From Streptomyces sp. NBC_01353 (GTDB lineage Bacteria > Actinomycetota > Actinomycetes > Streptomycetales > Streptomycetaceae), in contig NZ_CP108352.1 in the NCBI RefSeq assembly GCF_036237275.1, positions 6,262,001 through 6,326,000 of the forward strand: 64,000 nt of DNA, given 5' to 3'. The notes below the pieces were generated by a model. That model did no database searches. It was not told where the DNA came from and worked only from the letters and a program-made list of their open reading frames with translations. Shown here one piece after another: positions 18,168 to 26,105 of the stretch (its first letter is position 1; each line of letters opens with the position of its first letter). Both the position numbers and the translations under genes were made by a program.

Positions 18168-19789
18168 GCACTGTGACCGACACCAAGAAGAAGGCGCCCG
18201 CCGGTGAGCGGGTCGCCGACTGGGCCGACGGCCGCCTGGGGATCTACTCCCTGGCCAAGGCCAACATGCGCAAGATCTTCCCGGACCACTGGTCCTTCAT
18301 GCTGGGTGAGGTCGCGCTCTACAGCTTCATCGTCATCATCCTCACGGGTGTGTACCTGACGATGTTCTTCCACCCGTCGATGAACGAGGTGGAGTACCAC
18401 GGCAGCTACGTCCCGCTCCAGGGTCAGCTGATGTCCGAGGCGTTCAACTCGACCATGCACATCTCCTTCGATGTGCGCGGTGGTCTGCTCATCCGGCAGA
18501 TCCACCACTGGGGCGCGCTGATCTTCCTCGCGGCGATGTTCGTGCACATGATGCGCGTGTTCTTCACGGGCGCGTTCCGCAAGCCGCGTGAGATCAACTG
18601 GCTGTTCGGCTTCCTGCTGTTCTTCCTGGGCATGTTCACCGGCTTCACCGGTTACTCGCTCCCGGACGACCTGCTCTCCGGCACCGGTGTCCGCTTCATG
18701 CAGGGCGCGATCCTGTCCGTGCCGGTCATCGGCACGTACCTGTCGATGTTCCTGTTCGGCGGGGAGTTCCCCGGCGGCGACTTCGTGGCCCGGTTCTACT
18801 CGGCGCACGTCCTGCTGCTGCCCGGCATCATGCTCGGTCTGGTGGTCGCCCACCTGATCCTCGTGTTCTTCCACAAGCACACGCAGTTCGAGGGCCCCGG
18901 CCGTACGAACAAGAACGTCGTGGGCATGCCGCTGCTGCCGGTGTACATGGCCAAGGCCGGAGGCTTCTTCTTCCTGGTCTTCGGTGTCATCGCGGTCATC
19001 TCGGCGGTCGCCTCGATCAACCCGATCTGGGCGCTCGGCCCGTACCGGCCGGACCAGGTCTCCACCGGCGCCCAGCCCGACTGGTACATGGGCTTCGCCG
19101 AGGGTCTGATCCGTGTCATGCCGGGCTGGGAGATCAACCTCTGGGGCCACACGCTCGTCCTGGGCGTGATGATCCCGCTGGCGATCTTCCCGGCGGTCCT
19201 CGCGGCGATCGCGGTCTACCCGTTCATCGAGTCGTGGATCACCGGCGACAAGCGCGAGCACCACATCGCGCAGCGCCCGCGCAACGCTCCGACGCGCACC
19301 GGCTTCGGTGTCGCCTGGATCACCGCGTACATGATCATGCTCGTCGGTGGTGGAAACGACCTCTGGGCGACCCACTTCCACCTGTCGCTGAACTCGATCA
19401 CCTGGTTCGTCCGGATCTCCTTCTTCGTCGGACCGGTCATCGCGTTCGTCGTCACCAAGCGGATCTGCCTCGGCCTCCAGCGCCGGGACAAGGACAAGGT
19501 GCTGCACGGTCGCGAGTCCGGCATCATCAAGCGCCTGCCGCACGGCGAGTTCGTCGAGATCCACCAGCCGCTCAGCCAGGGCGAGCTGCACAGGCTCACG
19601 GCCCACGAGCAGAACAAGCCGGCCGAGCTCGGCCCGCTGGTCGACGAGAACGGCGTGGAGCGCAAGATCGGTCGCATGGAGAAGCTCCGGGTCAAGCTCA
19701 GCAAGGGCTACTACGGCGAGGACCACCAGATCGCCAAGCCGACCGCCGAGGAGTACAAGGAGATCACCAGCGGCCACGGCCACCACTGA
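18164..19789 (+). CDS. qcrB: Cytochrome bc1 complex cytochrome b
   Basis: This 541-residue cytochrome b contains both b haems and the quinol-binding sites. Seen: family segments RGGLLIRQIHHWGALIFLAA without its ends, FVHMMRVFFTGAF, the second His pair in SAHVLLLPG and VVAHLILVFFHKH, and the Qo-site loop near GLIRVMPGWEINLWGH. It has eight or more helices and a long cytoplasmic C-terminal tail of about 90 residues typical of actinobacteria. The ATG at 18164 overlaps the qcrA stop; the longer open frame upstream inside qcrA is a shadow. Confidence 0.97.
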   Translation: MSTVTDTKKKAPAGERVADWADGRLGIYSLAKANMRKIFPDHWSFMLGEVALYSFIVIILTGVYLTMFFHPSMNEVEYHGSYVPLQGQLMSEAFNSTMHISFDVRGGLLIRQIHHWGALIFLAAMFVHMMRVFFTGAFRKPREINWLFGFLLFFLGMFTGFTGYSLPDDLLSGTGVRFMQGAILSVPVIGTYLSMFLFGGEFPGGDFVARFYSAHVLLLPGIMLGLVVAHLILVFFHKHTQFEGPGRTNKNVVGMPLLPVYMAKAGGFFFLVFGVIAVISAVASINPIWALGPYRPDQVSTGAQPDWYMGFAEGLIRVMPGWEINLWGHTLVLGVMIPLAIFPAVLAAIAVYPFIESWITGDKREHHIAQRPRNAPTRTGFGVAWITAYMIMLVGGGNDLWATHFHLSLNSITWFVRISFFVGPVIAFVVTKRICLGLQRRDKDKVLHGRESGIIKRLPHGEFVEIHQPLSQGELHRLTAHEQNKPAELGPLVDENGVERKIGRMEKLRVKLSKGYYGEDHQIAKPTAEEYKEITSGHGHH

Positions 19790-19826
19790 TCACCTGATCC
19801 ACTTGACCTGAAGGTCGCCACAGCGG

Positions 19827-19855
19827 GAGCCCCGTCCATTCGATGGACGGGGCTC
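19827..19855 (+). terminator. Terminator of the ctaE-qcrCAB unit
   Basis: A 13-bp stem (19827-19839 with 19843-19855) with a 3-nt loop is followed by tttgc, 38 bases after the qcrB stop. Confidence 0.9.
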
Positions 19856-19918
19856 TTTGCCGTCCCCATGGGTCGATAGGGTGGAGTCGTATCCGTCACG
19901 CACTGACCAGGAGCTGCC

Positions 19919-20983
19919 ATGAGCGCTGCGACCCCCGCTGGAGGACCTACGTCGGCGGGCCGCTCCTGGCCCACCGTCCTGGACGGACTGCTGACCGGCC
20001 GCGACCAGAGCGCCGAGGACACCGCCTGGGCGATGGACCGCATCCTGCGCGGTGAGGCCACCGACGCCCAGATCGCCGGCTTCGCCGTCGCGCTGCGCGC
20101 CAAGGGCGAGACCGTCGAGGAGATCTCCGGCCTCGTCCGGACGATGTACGAGCACGCCAATGTGATCGAGGTTCCCGGCCCGTCCGTGGACATCGTCGGC
20201 ACCGGCGGCGACGGCGCGAAGACCGTCAACATCTCCACGATGTCGGCGATCGTCGTGGCCGGTACCGGTGCGAAGGTCGTCAAGCACGGCAACCGTGCCG
20301 CGTCCAGCGCGAGCGGTGCCTCCGATGTCCTGGAGAAGCTCGGCGTCAATCTCCAGCTGACCCCGCAGCGGGTCGTCGAGGTCGCGGAGGAGGCCGGGAT
20401 CACCTTCTGCTTCGCGGTGAAGTTCCACCCGGCGCTGCGCCATGTGGCGGCGGCCCGCAAGGAGCTCGGCATCCGGACCACCTTCAACTTCCTCGGTCCG
20501 CTCACCAACCCCGCCCGGGTCAAGGCGCAGGCGACCGGTGTGGCCGACGCCCGGATGGCCCCGATCATGGCCGGGGTGCTCGCCGAGCGCGGCTCCTCGG
20601 CGCTGGTCTTCCGCGGCGACGACGGCCTGGACGAGCTGACGACCACGGCCACCTCACGCGTGTGGGTGGTACGGGACGGTGCGGTGCGCGAGGAGGCCTT
20701 CGACCCGCGGGACGTCGGCATCGAGCTCGTACCGGTGGAGGCGCTGCGCGGTGCCGACGCCTCGTACAACGCCGATGTCGCCCGCCGGCTCCTGGCGGGC
20801 GAGACCGGCCCGGTACGGGACGCGGTGCTGCTGAACTCGGCGGCCGCGCTGACGGCCCTGGAGCCGGGCGAGGGCACCCTGGTGGAGCAGCTGCGCGAGG
20901 GAATCGCGAAGGCGGCCGAGTCGATCGACTCGGGGGCGGCGAGGCAGGCGCTGGAGCGCTGGATCGCGGCCAGCAACAGGTAG
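19919..20983 (+). CDS. trpD: Anthranilate phosphoribosyltransferase
   Basis: TrpD transfers phosphoribose from PRPP to anthranilate in tryptophan synthesis. Seen: 354 residues; the PRPP-binding [17 protein letters not shown] at about 90-106; [15 protein letters not shown] at about 122-136; and [17 protein letters not shown] precedes the ATG. It is a single gene away from other trp genes; the TrpE-TrpG fusion lies about 31 kb downstream. No Trp-rich leader is visible here, so control may differ from that of the trpEG fusion. Confidence 0.96.
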   Translation: MSAATPAGGPTSAGRSWPTVLDGLLTGRDQSAEDTAWAMDRILRGEATDAQIAGFAVALRAKGETVEEISGLVRTMYEHANVIEVPGPSVDIVGTGGDGAKTVNISTMSAIVVAGTGAKVVKHGNRAASSASGASDVLEKLGVNLQLTPQRVVEVAEEAGITFCFAVKFHPALRHVAAARKELGIRTTFNFLGPLTNPARVKAQATGVADARMAPIMAGVLAERGSSALVFRGDDGLDELTTTATSRVWVVRDGAVREEAFDPRDVGIELVPVEALRGADASYNADVARRLLAGETGPVRDAVLLNSAAALTALEPGEGTLVEQLREGIAKAAESIDSGAARQALERWIAASNR

Positions 20984-20996
20984 GAGCGCGGCGCGG

Positions 20997-21023
20997 ACCC
21001 CGTTCCGGAATCCGGAACGGGGT
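20997..21023 (+). terminator. Terminator of trpD
   Basis: A perfect 12-bp inverted repeat (20997-21008 with 21012-21023) with a 3-nt loop lies 13 bases after the trpD stop and before the riboswitch. Confidence 0.88.
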
Positions 21024-21060
21024 TGCGCGGCGGCGATCACGTGGCATACGTTCTGTGCCA

Positions 21061-21176
21061 GGTCATGAGTGACAGCCATTAGGCCCCGGCTGGCTGTCCG
21101 GCAACCCTCCGTCCGTGGCGGGGTGCCCCGGGTGAAGACCAGGCCGTAGGCAGCAAGGTCTACGGCAAGCGCGGAC
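21061..21176 (+). ncRNA. SAM-IV riboswitch
   Basis: This matches the SAM-IV aptamer I remember from actinobacteria. It opens with GGTCATGAGTGACAGCC, then carries GGCCCCGGCTGGCTGTCCGG, CAACCCTCC, GGGGTGCCCCGGGTGA and GACC, and ends CGGCAAGCGCGG. Pairings seen: GGTC 21061-21064 with GACC 21137-21140 (P1); GACAGCC 21071-21077 with GGCTGTC 21092-21098 (P2); and a ccgtag/ctacgg hairpin at about 21144-21165 beyond P1, which carries the pseudoknot partner. It precedes a class V PLP gene, so S-adenosylmethionine should repress that gene. The whole 383-bp gap between trpD and the enzyme is occupied by the terminator, this switch and its platform. Confidence 0.93.
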
Positions 21177-21219
21177 CCCTGCGACACCCTGGGGTCCTGG
21201 TCCTCAAGGGAGCAGTCTC

Positions 21220-21240
21220 GTGAGCAAGCGAATGCGCTAG
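21220..21240 (+). CDS. Six-codon micro-ORF after the riboswitch
   Basis: GTG 21220 opens a six-codon reading frame, MSKRMR, ending in TAG at 21240. AAGGGAG stands 7 nt before it, an ideal spacing. The stop codon leads directly into a 5-bp GC hairpin (21240-21244 with 21248-21252) followed by cgtttt. It may be a translated leader that couples the riboswitch to downstream expression. It is too short to judge by coding statistics. Confidence 0.45.
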   Translation: MSKRMR

Positions 21241-21258
21241 GGCCTTCGGCCCCGTTTT
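21240..21258 (+). terminator. Candidate expression-platform terminator
   Basis: The stem gggcc/ggccc with loop ttc is followed by c, g and four T residues. It is short but GC-only and is the only T-tract hairpin in the leader. It lies about 110 nt before the structural gene. Confidence 0.4.
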
Positions 21259-21366
21259 CCCACCCTCCGCACGACCACCGTGTGTTGAGGCAACACCCGT
21301 ACGCGGCACCCCACTTCGCGCTGCCCTGCGGGCCCTTCGCTGCCATTCCCGCCAGGAGATACCGCC

Positions 21367-22782
21367 ATGTCCGCGTACCCGAACGCCACCGCCGTCGCCC
21401 CCTCTGCCGTCGCCACCTCCGCCGCCGACTCCGAGGCCGCCGACCCCTGCTGCGCCGCCCCGCTTCCGGTCCTCGGGCGGGACGTCACCGTTCCGCTCGT
21501 CACCGGGGGCGAGGTCACCTACGCCGCGCTCGACTACGCCGCCAGCGCACCGGCCCTGCAGCGAGTCTGGGACGACGTCGCCGCCTACGCCCCGTACTAC
21601 GGCAGCGTCCACCGCGGCGCCGGGTACCTCTCGCAGCTCTCCACCGACCTCTTCGAGAACAGCCGCGTCGCCGTCGCCGAGTTCCTCGACTGCCGCCCGG
21701 GCGACCAGGTCGTCTTCACCCGCTCCACCACCGACTCGCTCAACCTGCTCGCCGCCACGCTCCCCTCCGGTTGCCAGGTCTTCGTCTTCGAGACCGAGCA
21801 CCACGCCTCGCTCCTGCCGTGGAAGGACGCCCGGGTCACCTACCTCAACGCCCCGCGCACGCACGCCCAGGCCGTCGAGACCCTGGAGCGGGCCCTCGCC
21901 GACCGCGACCCCTACGGCCCCGCCCTCGTCTGCGTCACCGGTGCGTCCAACGTCACCGGGGAGCTGTGGCCGGTGAAGGAGCTGGCCGCCGCCGCGCACG
22001 CCCACGGCGCCCGGATCGTTCTCGACGCCGCCCAGCTCGCGCCCCACCACCCCGTTTCGGTACGGGAGTTGGACGTGGACTGGGTCGCCTTCTCCGGTCA
22101 CAAGCTGTACGCCCCCTTCGGCTCGGGCGTCCTCGCCGGCCGCGCCGACTGGCTCCAGGACGCCGAGCCGTACCTCGCCGGTGGCGGCGCGTCCAAGAAG
22201 GTCGCCCGCCGCACCGACGGCGGAGTGGACGTCGAGTGGCACACCACCGCGGCCCGTCACGAGGCCGGTTCGCCGAACGTCATCGGCGTCTACTCCATCG
22301 CCTCCGCCTGCAAGGCGCTCACCGAGGCCGGGTTCGACACCCTCGTCGCCCGTGAGCAGCACCTGATCGACACCGTCCGCGAGGGCCTGGCCGAGGTCCC
22401 CGAGGTGAAGGTGCTCTCGCTCTTCGGCGACGACGCACCGCGCGTCGGTGTCATCTCCTTCGTCGTCGAGGGCTGGAACAGCTCCCACTTCGCCGCAGCG
22501 CTCTCCGCCGAGTACGGCATCGGCGTCCGCGACGGCCTCTTCTGCGCCCACCCGCTGGTCCGCACCCTGCTCGGCAGCGACCCGCAGACCCAGGGCGAGT
22601 GCGGTGCCCCCGAGGCCGCGCCCGGCGAGAAGTCGCTCAACGCCATCCGCGTCAGCTTCGGCGCCGGAACGCCGGACGAGCACGTGGAGCGCTTCGTACG
22701 GGCCGTGAAGGAGCTCGTCCGGGACGGTGCGCAGTGGAAGTACCGCACCGAGGACGGCCGTTGCGTCCCGGACCGCGGCTGA
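21367..22782 (+). CDS. Class V PLP enzyme (desulfurase/lyase-like) under SAM-IV control
   Basis: This 471-residue fold-type I PLP enzyme has its PLP lysine at K246 in FSGHKLYAPFGSG. Seen: TRSTTDSLNLLA for phosphate binding, ETEHHASLLPW, and LDAAQLAPH for the cofactor Asp. Near the N terminus are adjacent Cys residues (DPCC, 28-29). It resembles SufS/IscS-like proteins, but the usual mobile-loop persulfide Cys is not obvious; FCAHPLVRTLLG is the nearest candidate. SAM-IV control points to sulfur amino acid metabolism. The exact reaction is unknown. GGAGA precedes the ATG. Confidence 0.85.
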   Translation: MSAYPNATAVAPSAVATSAADSEAADPCCAAPLPVLGRDVTVPLVTGGEVTYAALDYAASAPALQRVWDDVAAYAPYYGSVHRGAGYLSQLSTDLFENSRVAVAEFLDCRPGDQVVFTRSTTDSLNLLAATLPSGCQVFVFETEHHASLLPWKDARVTYLNAPRTHAQAVETLERALADRDPYGPALVCVTGASNVTGELWPVKELAAAAHAHGARIVLDAAQLAPHHPVSVRELDVDWVAFSGHKLYAPFGSGVLAGRADWLQDAEPYLAGGGASKKVARRTDGGVDVEWHTTAARHEAGSPNVIGVYSIASACKALTEAGFDTLVAREQHLIDTVREGLAEVPEVKVLSLFGDDAPRVGVISFVVEGWNSSHFAAALSAEYGIGVRDGLFCAHPLVRTLLGSDPQTQGECGAPEAAPGEKSLNAIRVSFGAGTPDEHVERFVRAVKELVRDGAQWKYRTEDGRCVPDRG

Positions 22783-22793
22783 GCCCGTAGGGT

Positions 22794-23945
22794 TCAGGCC
22801 GCCAACCGGGTCCCGACCAGGACCATCCGCAGGGCGCGCTCGGCCGCGTCGGCGAGGAACTCGCCGCCCCGGACGAGCGCCTCGGGCAGGGCCATCGGCG
22901 CCGGCAGGATCGAACCGTAGGCATCCACCCCCACCGCCCGTACATGGTGGACGCCGTGCCCCAGCGTGCCGGCCAGCGCGAGGACCGGGACGCCGTGGGC
23001 CTTGGCCCGGTGGGCGACCTCGGCGGGGATCTTGCCCCGGACGGTCTGGCCGTCCAGGGCGCCCTCGGCCGTGATGACGAGGTCGGCGCGGGCCAGCCGG
23101 GCATCCAGGTCGATCCGGTCGAGCAGCACCTCGAAGCGGGGCAGCAGCCGGGCGCCCAGTGCGGCGAGCCCGGCGCCGAGACCGCCCGAGGCACCCGTGC
23201 CCGGGGCGGTTCGCAGATCGACGGGCCCGGGGAGATCGCGGCCGAGGACGGCGGCCCACCGTTCCAGCGCCGCCGACAGCTCCTCGACCCGCTCCGGGCT
23301 CGCGCCCTTCTGCGGACCGAAGACCCGCGCCACGCCCCGCTCCCCGCACAGCACGTTGTACGGATTGCAGGCCACGAGCAGCTCGGTGGAGGCGAGCCGC
23401 GGGTCGAGGCCATGGGTGTCGATGCGGGCCAGCCGGTTCAACGCGCCACCCCCCAGAAGAAGTTCGACCCCCTCGGTGTCCAGGAGCCGGGCGCCGAGGG
23501 CCTGGAGCGCACCCGCCCCGCCGTCCGAGGTGCCGGAATCGCCGCAGCCGACCAGGATGCGGCGGGCCCCGGCGTCCAGCGCCGCCCGGATCAGTTCGCC
23601 GACCCCGAAGGTGGTCGTGGCGCCCGGGTCGCGCCGTCCGGGCGGCACAAGGGAGAGACCCGCGACGGCCGCCATCTCGACCACCGCGGAGGAGTCGTCG
23701 AGGAGCGCGAAGTGGGTCCCTACGGGTGCGCCCAGCGGGCCGGTCGCGACCCGGGGCACGAGCGTGCCCCCGGTCGCGGCCGCCAGCGCCCGCGCCGTAC
23801 CCTCCCCGCCGTCGACCAGCGGGATCAGATCGAGCAGGGCGTCCGGGCAGGCCCTGCGCACCCCCTCCGCGATGGCCGCCGCGGCCTCGGGGGCGGAGAG
23901 GGACTCCTTGAACCCGCTGGGGGCGACGGCGATACGCAGGGTCAT
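22794..23945 (-). CDS. Glycerate kinase (GarK/GlxK type)
   Basis: This 383-residue kinase converts glycerate to phosphoglycerate, feeding glycolysis. Seen: the family start RIAVAPSGFKESLSA with AEAIAEG-like helix, the substrate segment PLVDGGEGT, LVGCGDSGTSDGGAG, and the GPQKGAS motif near the nucleotide site. Length is typical. ATG 23945 overlaps the stop of the upstream transporter gene by four bases, so the two are translationally coupled. The transporter may import the substrate or a precursor carboxylate. Confidence 0.93.
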   Translation of the reverse strand: MTLRIAVAPSGFKESLSAPEAAAAIAEGVRRACPDALLDLIPLVDGGEGTARALAAATGGTLVPRVATGPLGAPVGTHFALLDDSSAVVEMAAVAGLSLVPPGRRDPGATTTFGVGELIRAALDAGARRILVGCGDSGTSDGGAGALQALGARLLDTEGVELLLGGGALNRLARIDTHGLDPRLASTELLVACNPYNVLCGERGVARVFGPQKGASPERVEELSAALERWAAVLGRDLPGPVDLRTAPGTGASGGLGAGLAALGARLLPRFEVLLDRIDLDARLARADLVITAEGALDGQTVRGKIPAEVAHRAKAHGVPVLALAGTLGHGVHHVRAVGVDAYGSILPAPMALPEALVRGGEFLADAAERALRMVLVGTRLAA

Positions 23946-25381
23946 GACTGGGACTCCAGACGGACGGGCACGCCGAGCAGCGGCCAGACGACGAGGGCGA
24001 AGAACAGCACCAGCGCGGCGCTGAGCGGGGCGAGCACGGCGGAGAGCCGCAGCAGATGACGCGGTGTGAAGGTCGGGACGCCGTCCGGCGGTTCGGCGAA
24101 CAGCGCGACCGGCTTGGCGGAGGCGGGCAGGGTCTGGCAGAAGCCGGCGGCCGCCGTGGAGGCGAGCGCGGCGGCGACCGGATTGACCCCGGCGCCGACC
24201 GCCGCCGCCATCACCAGCGGCACCAGGACCGAGGAACGGGCGGAGCGGGACTGGAGGACCAGATGCGCGGCCGTGCCGACCACCACGACCACGGCGAGGA
24301 ACACCCAGGAGGGCACCCCGTCCGGCAGCCCGCCGACCAGCCACCCCGCCGCGCCCGAGTCGACCAGCGCCACGCCCATCGCGGTGGTCGCCGCCATGAA
24401 CAGGAGCATCGGCCACGGCACGGACCCGAGCCCGTCCTTGAGGCGTAGGGTCCCCAGCATCGGCGAGGAGGCCACCACCGCGCCGATCAGCGCGACCACG
24501 GCGGGCGACACCCCGTGCAGAGGCTCCGAGCACCACAGCGCGATCACCGTCCCGAGCAGCAGCAGACACCGGGTCTCCTCCGTGGTCAGCGGCCCCGAGA
24601 CCGCGGTGGGGGAGTGCTCCTGGAGCTGCGCGGCGGTGATCCGCACCGGCTCGCGCCGGTCCGCCCGGCGCGTCGTCGTCAGCAGGACGGTCTCCGCGGC
24701 CAGATGGGAGGAGGCCACCGCCAGCGGCAGCCCGAGCACCAGCCACTCCACGAAGCCGATCCGCTCGCCGGTCCGCTCCAGGAGCAGGCTCACCGTGATG
24801 AGATGCGCCCCCGCCCCGATCAGCGTCGCCACCGCCGACAGCAGCACGACCGTGGGGAAGAGCAGGGCCAGCATCACCACCAGCCGACGCCGCTCGGACA
24901 GCGCCTTGGCCAGCGACAGGAAGACCGGCAGCGCGAGCGCGGCCCGGCCCGAGGTGGCCGGGACGGCGAAGGCGGTCACGACCAGGGCCGCGGTGGTCAG
25001 ATGGACCAGCTGGCGTACGGTACGGGCCCCGCTGACCAGGAAGGCCGCGGCGCGCCCGGCGAGCCCCGTCCGGGTCACCGCGGCGGCCAGCACGAACGCG
25101 CAGATCAGCAGCCAGATCGTCTCGTCGCCGAGCGTGCCGAACAGGGTGTCGGCGCTGATCACCCCCGTCGCCGTCAGTGCGAGCCCCGCGCCGAGGGCGA
25201 CATGGGTGTCGTCGTCGGGGGCGGCGATCCAGGCGCAGGTGGCGAGGGCGAAGACGGCCAGGGTGAGCCGGGCCTCGCCGCCGAGGCCCGGGGCGACGCC
25301 CGGGACGGCGAGCAGGGCACAGAGGCTCAAGGACAGGCAGAGCCACACCGGCCGACCGAGGGAGAGGTTCACACCGACCAC
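23942..25381 (-). CDS. SLC13/DASS-type carboxylate transporter
   Basis: This 479-residue membrane protein has about 12 helices of the divalent anion:Na+ symporter or ArsB/citrate-transporter superfamily. Seen: GDETIWLLICAFVLAAA in the first half, ATSGRAALALPVFLSLAKAL (helix-loop substrate site with a Ser/Gly turn) and the second-half repeat FCQTLPASAKPVALF. GGAGAG precedes GTG 25381. It is coupled to glycerate kinase by an ATGA overlap, so uptake of a dicarboxylate or glycerate-like acid is inferred. An 11-bp-phased repeat like the one ahead of the neighbouring two-component operon sits just upstream. Confidence 0.85.
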   Translation of the reverse strand: MVGVNLSLGRPVWLCLSLSLCALLAVPGVAPGLGGEARLTLAVFALATCAWIAAPDDDTHVALGAGLALTATGVISADTLFGTLGDETIWLLICAFVLAAAVTRTGLAGRAAAFLVSGARTVRQLVHLTTAALVVTAFAVPATSGRAALALPVFLSLAKALSERRRLVVMLALLFPTVVLLSAVATLIGAGAHLITVSLLLERTGERIGFVEWLVLGLPLAVASSHLAAETVLLTTTRRADRREPVRITAAQLQEHSPTAVSGPLTTEETRCLLLLGTVIALWCSEPLHGVSPAVVALIGAVVASSPMLGTLRLKDGLGSVPWPMLLFMAATTAMGVALVDSGAAGWLVGGLPDGVPSWVFLAVVVVVGTAAHLVLQSRSARSSVLVPLVMAAAVGAGVNPVAAALASTAAAGFCQTLPASAKPVALFAEPPDGVPTFTPRHLLRLSAVLAPLSAALVLFFALVVWPLLGVPVRLESQS

Positions 25382-25403
25382 TCTCCGAGCGGGCGGTGAG
25401 CCA

Positions 25404-25436
25404 CCGATGAGCCCTCCATGAAAGGAGGTTCATCGG
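25404..25436. promoter_or_regulatory. Hairpin / possible response-regulator site ahead of the transporter
   Basis: The stem ccgatgagccctcc with ggaggttcatcgg (one bulge) lies between the response-regulator gene and the transporter gene. It could be a terminator. It also contains two half-sites with ATGA at the same place, 11 bp apart (GATGAGC at 25406, CATGAAA at 25417), resembling the sequence upstream of the two-component operon. Confidence 0.5.
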
Positions 25437-25445
25437 CCCGGCCCG

Positions 25446-26105
25446 TCAGGGCATCCGGTACCCCATGCCCCGGACCGTCTCCAGGCGCTCCGCCCCCAGC
25501 TTCTTGCGCAGCGCCCGGACGTACACGTCCACGATGTTGGAGCCGGGATCGAAGTCGTACCCCCACACATGGGAGAGGATCTGCTCCCGCGAGAGCACCT
25601 GCCCCGGGTGGCGCAGGAAGAGTTCGAGCAACACGAACTCACGGGCGGTCAGATCCACGGTCCGCTCCCCGGCCCTGGCCCGCCGGGTGCGCAGGTCCAG
25701 GCTCAGATCGCCGCTGCGCAACACCGTCACCTCGGGCGTACGGGCGGCGGTGCGCAGCCGCAGCCGTATCCGGGCCAGCAGCTCCTCGAAGCGGAACGGC
25801 TTGGTCATCCAGTCGTCCGCGCCGCCCTCCAGGCCGGCCACCGTGTCCCGTACCGAATCACGGGCCGTCAACACGATGACGGGCAACGTCACCCGGGCCT
25901 CGCGCAGTTCTCGCAGGACGGTGAAACCGTCCCGGCCGGGCAGCCCGATGTCCAGGACCATCAGGTCGAAGCCGCCGGTGACGGCCCGGTGGAGGGCGGT
26001 GTCGCCGTCGGCGGCGACCGTGGTCGTGAAGCCGTTGGCGCGCAGCCCCTTCTCCACGAAGGAGGCGATCCGGTCCTCGTCCTCGGCGATCAGAATGCGG
26101 TTCAC
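25446..26105 (-). CDS. OmpR-family response regulator
   Basis: This 219-residue regulator has receiver residues 1-115 with acidic pocket AEDED, acceptor D52 in LMVLDIGLP, and Lys in MTKPF. Residues 125-219 form a winged-helix DNA-binding domain (SREQILSHVWGYDFDPGSN in the recognition region). It starts with GTG overlapping the stop of the kinase gene (GTGA), so the order is small protein, kinase, regulator. It probably acts on the paired upstream repeat motif at 27854-27889 and possibly on the transporter promoter. Confidence 0.95.
   Translation of the reverse strand: MNRILIAEDEDRIASFVEKGLRANGFTTTVAADGDTALHRAVTGGFDLMVLDIGLPGRDGFTVLRELREARVTLPVIVLTARDSVRDTVAGLEGGADDWMTKPFRFEELLARIRLRLRTAARTPEVTVLRSGDLSLDLRTRRARAGERTVDLTAREFVLLELFLRHPGQVLSREQILSHVWGYDFDPGSNIVDVYVRALRKKLGAERLETVRGMGYRMP

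Noticed and set aside
18062-19786. 574-codon open frame antisense to qcrB, and similar long antisense frames opposite ctaD, trpEG, PASTA kinase and others
   Set aside because: High-GC codon bias opens the antisense frame; the products are low-complexity Arg/Val/Asp sequence without motifs or ribosome sites, and the sense genes are certain.
22794-25433. 879-codon frame covering glycerate kinase and the transporter
   Set aside because: Only the last 383 codons are a real protein; the rest is an off-frame reading of the transporter gene.
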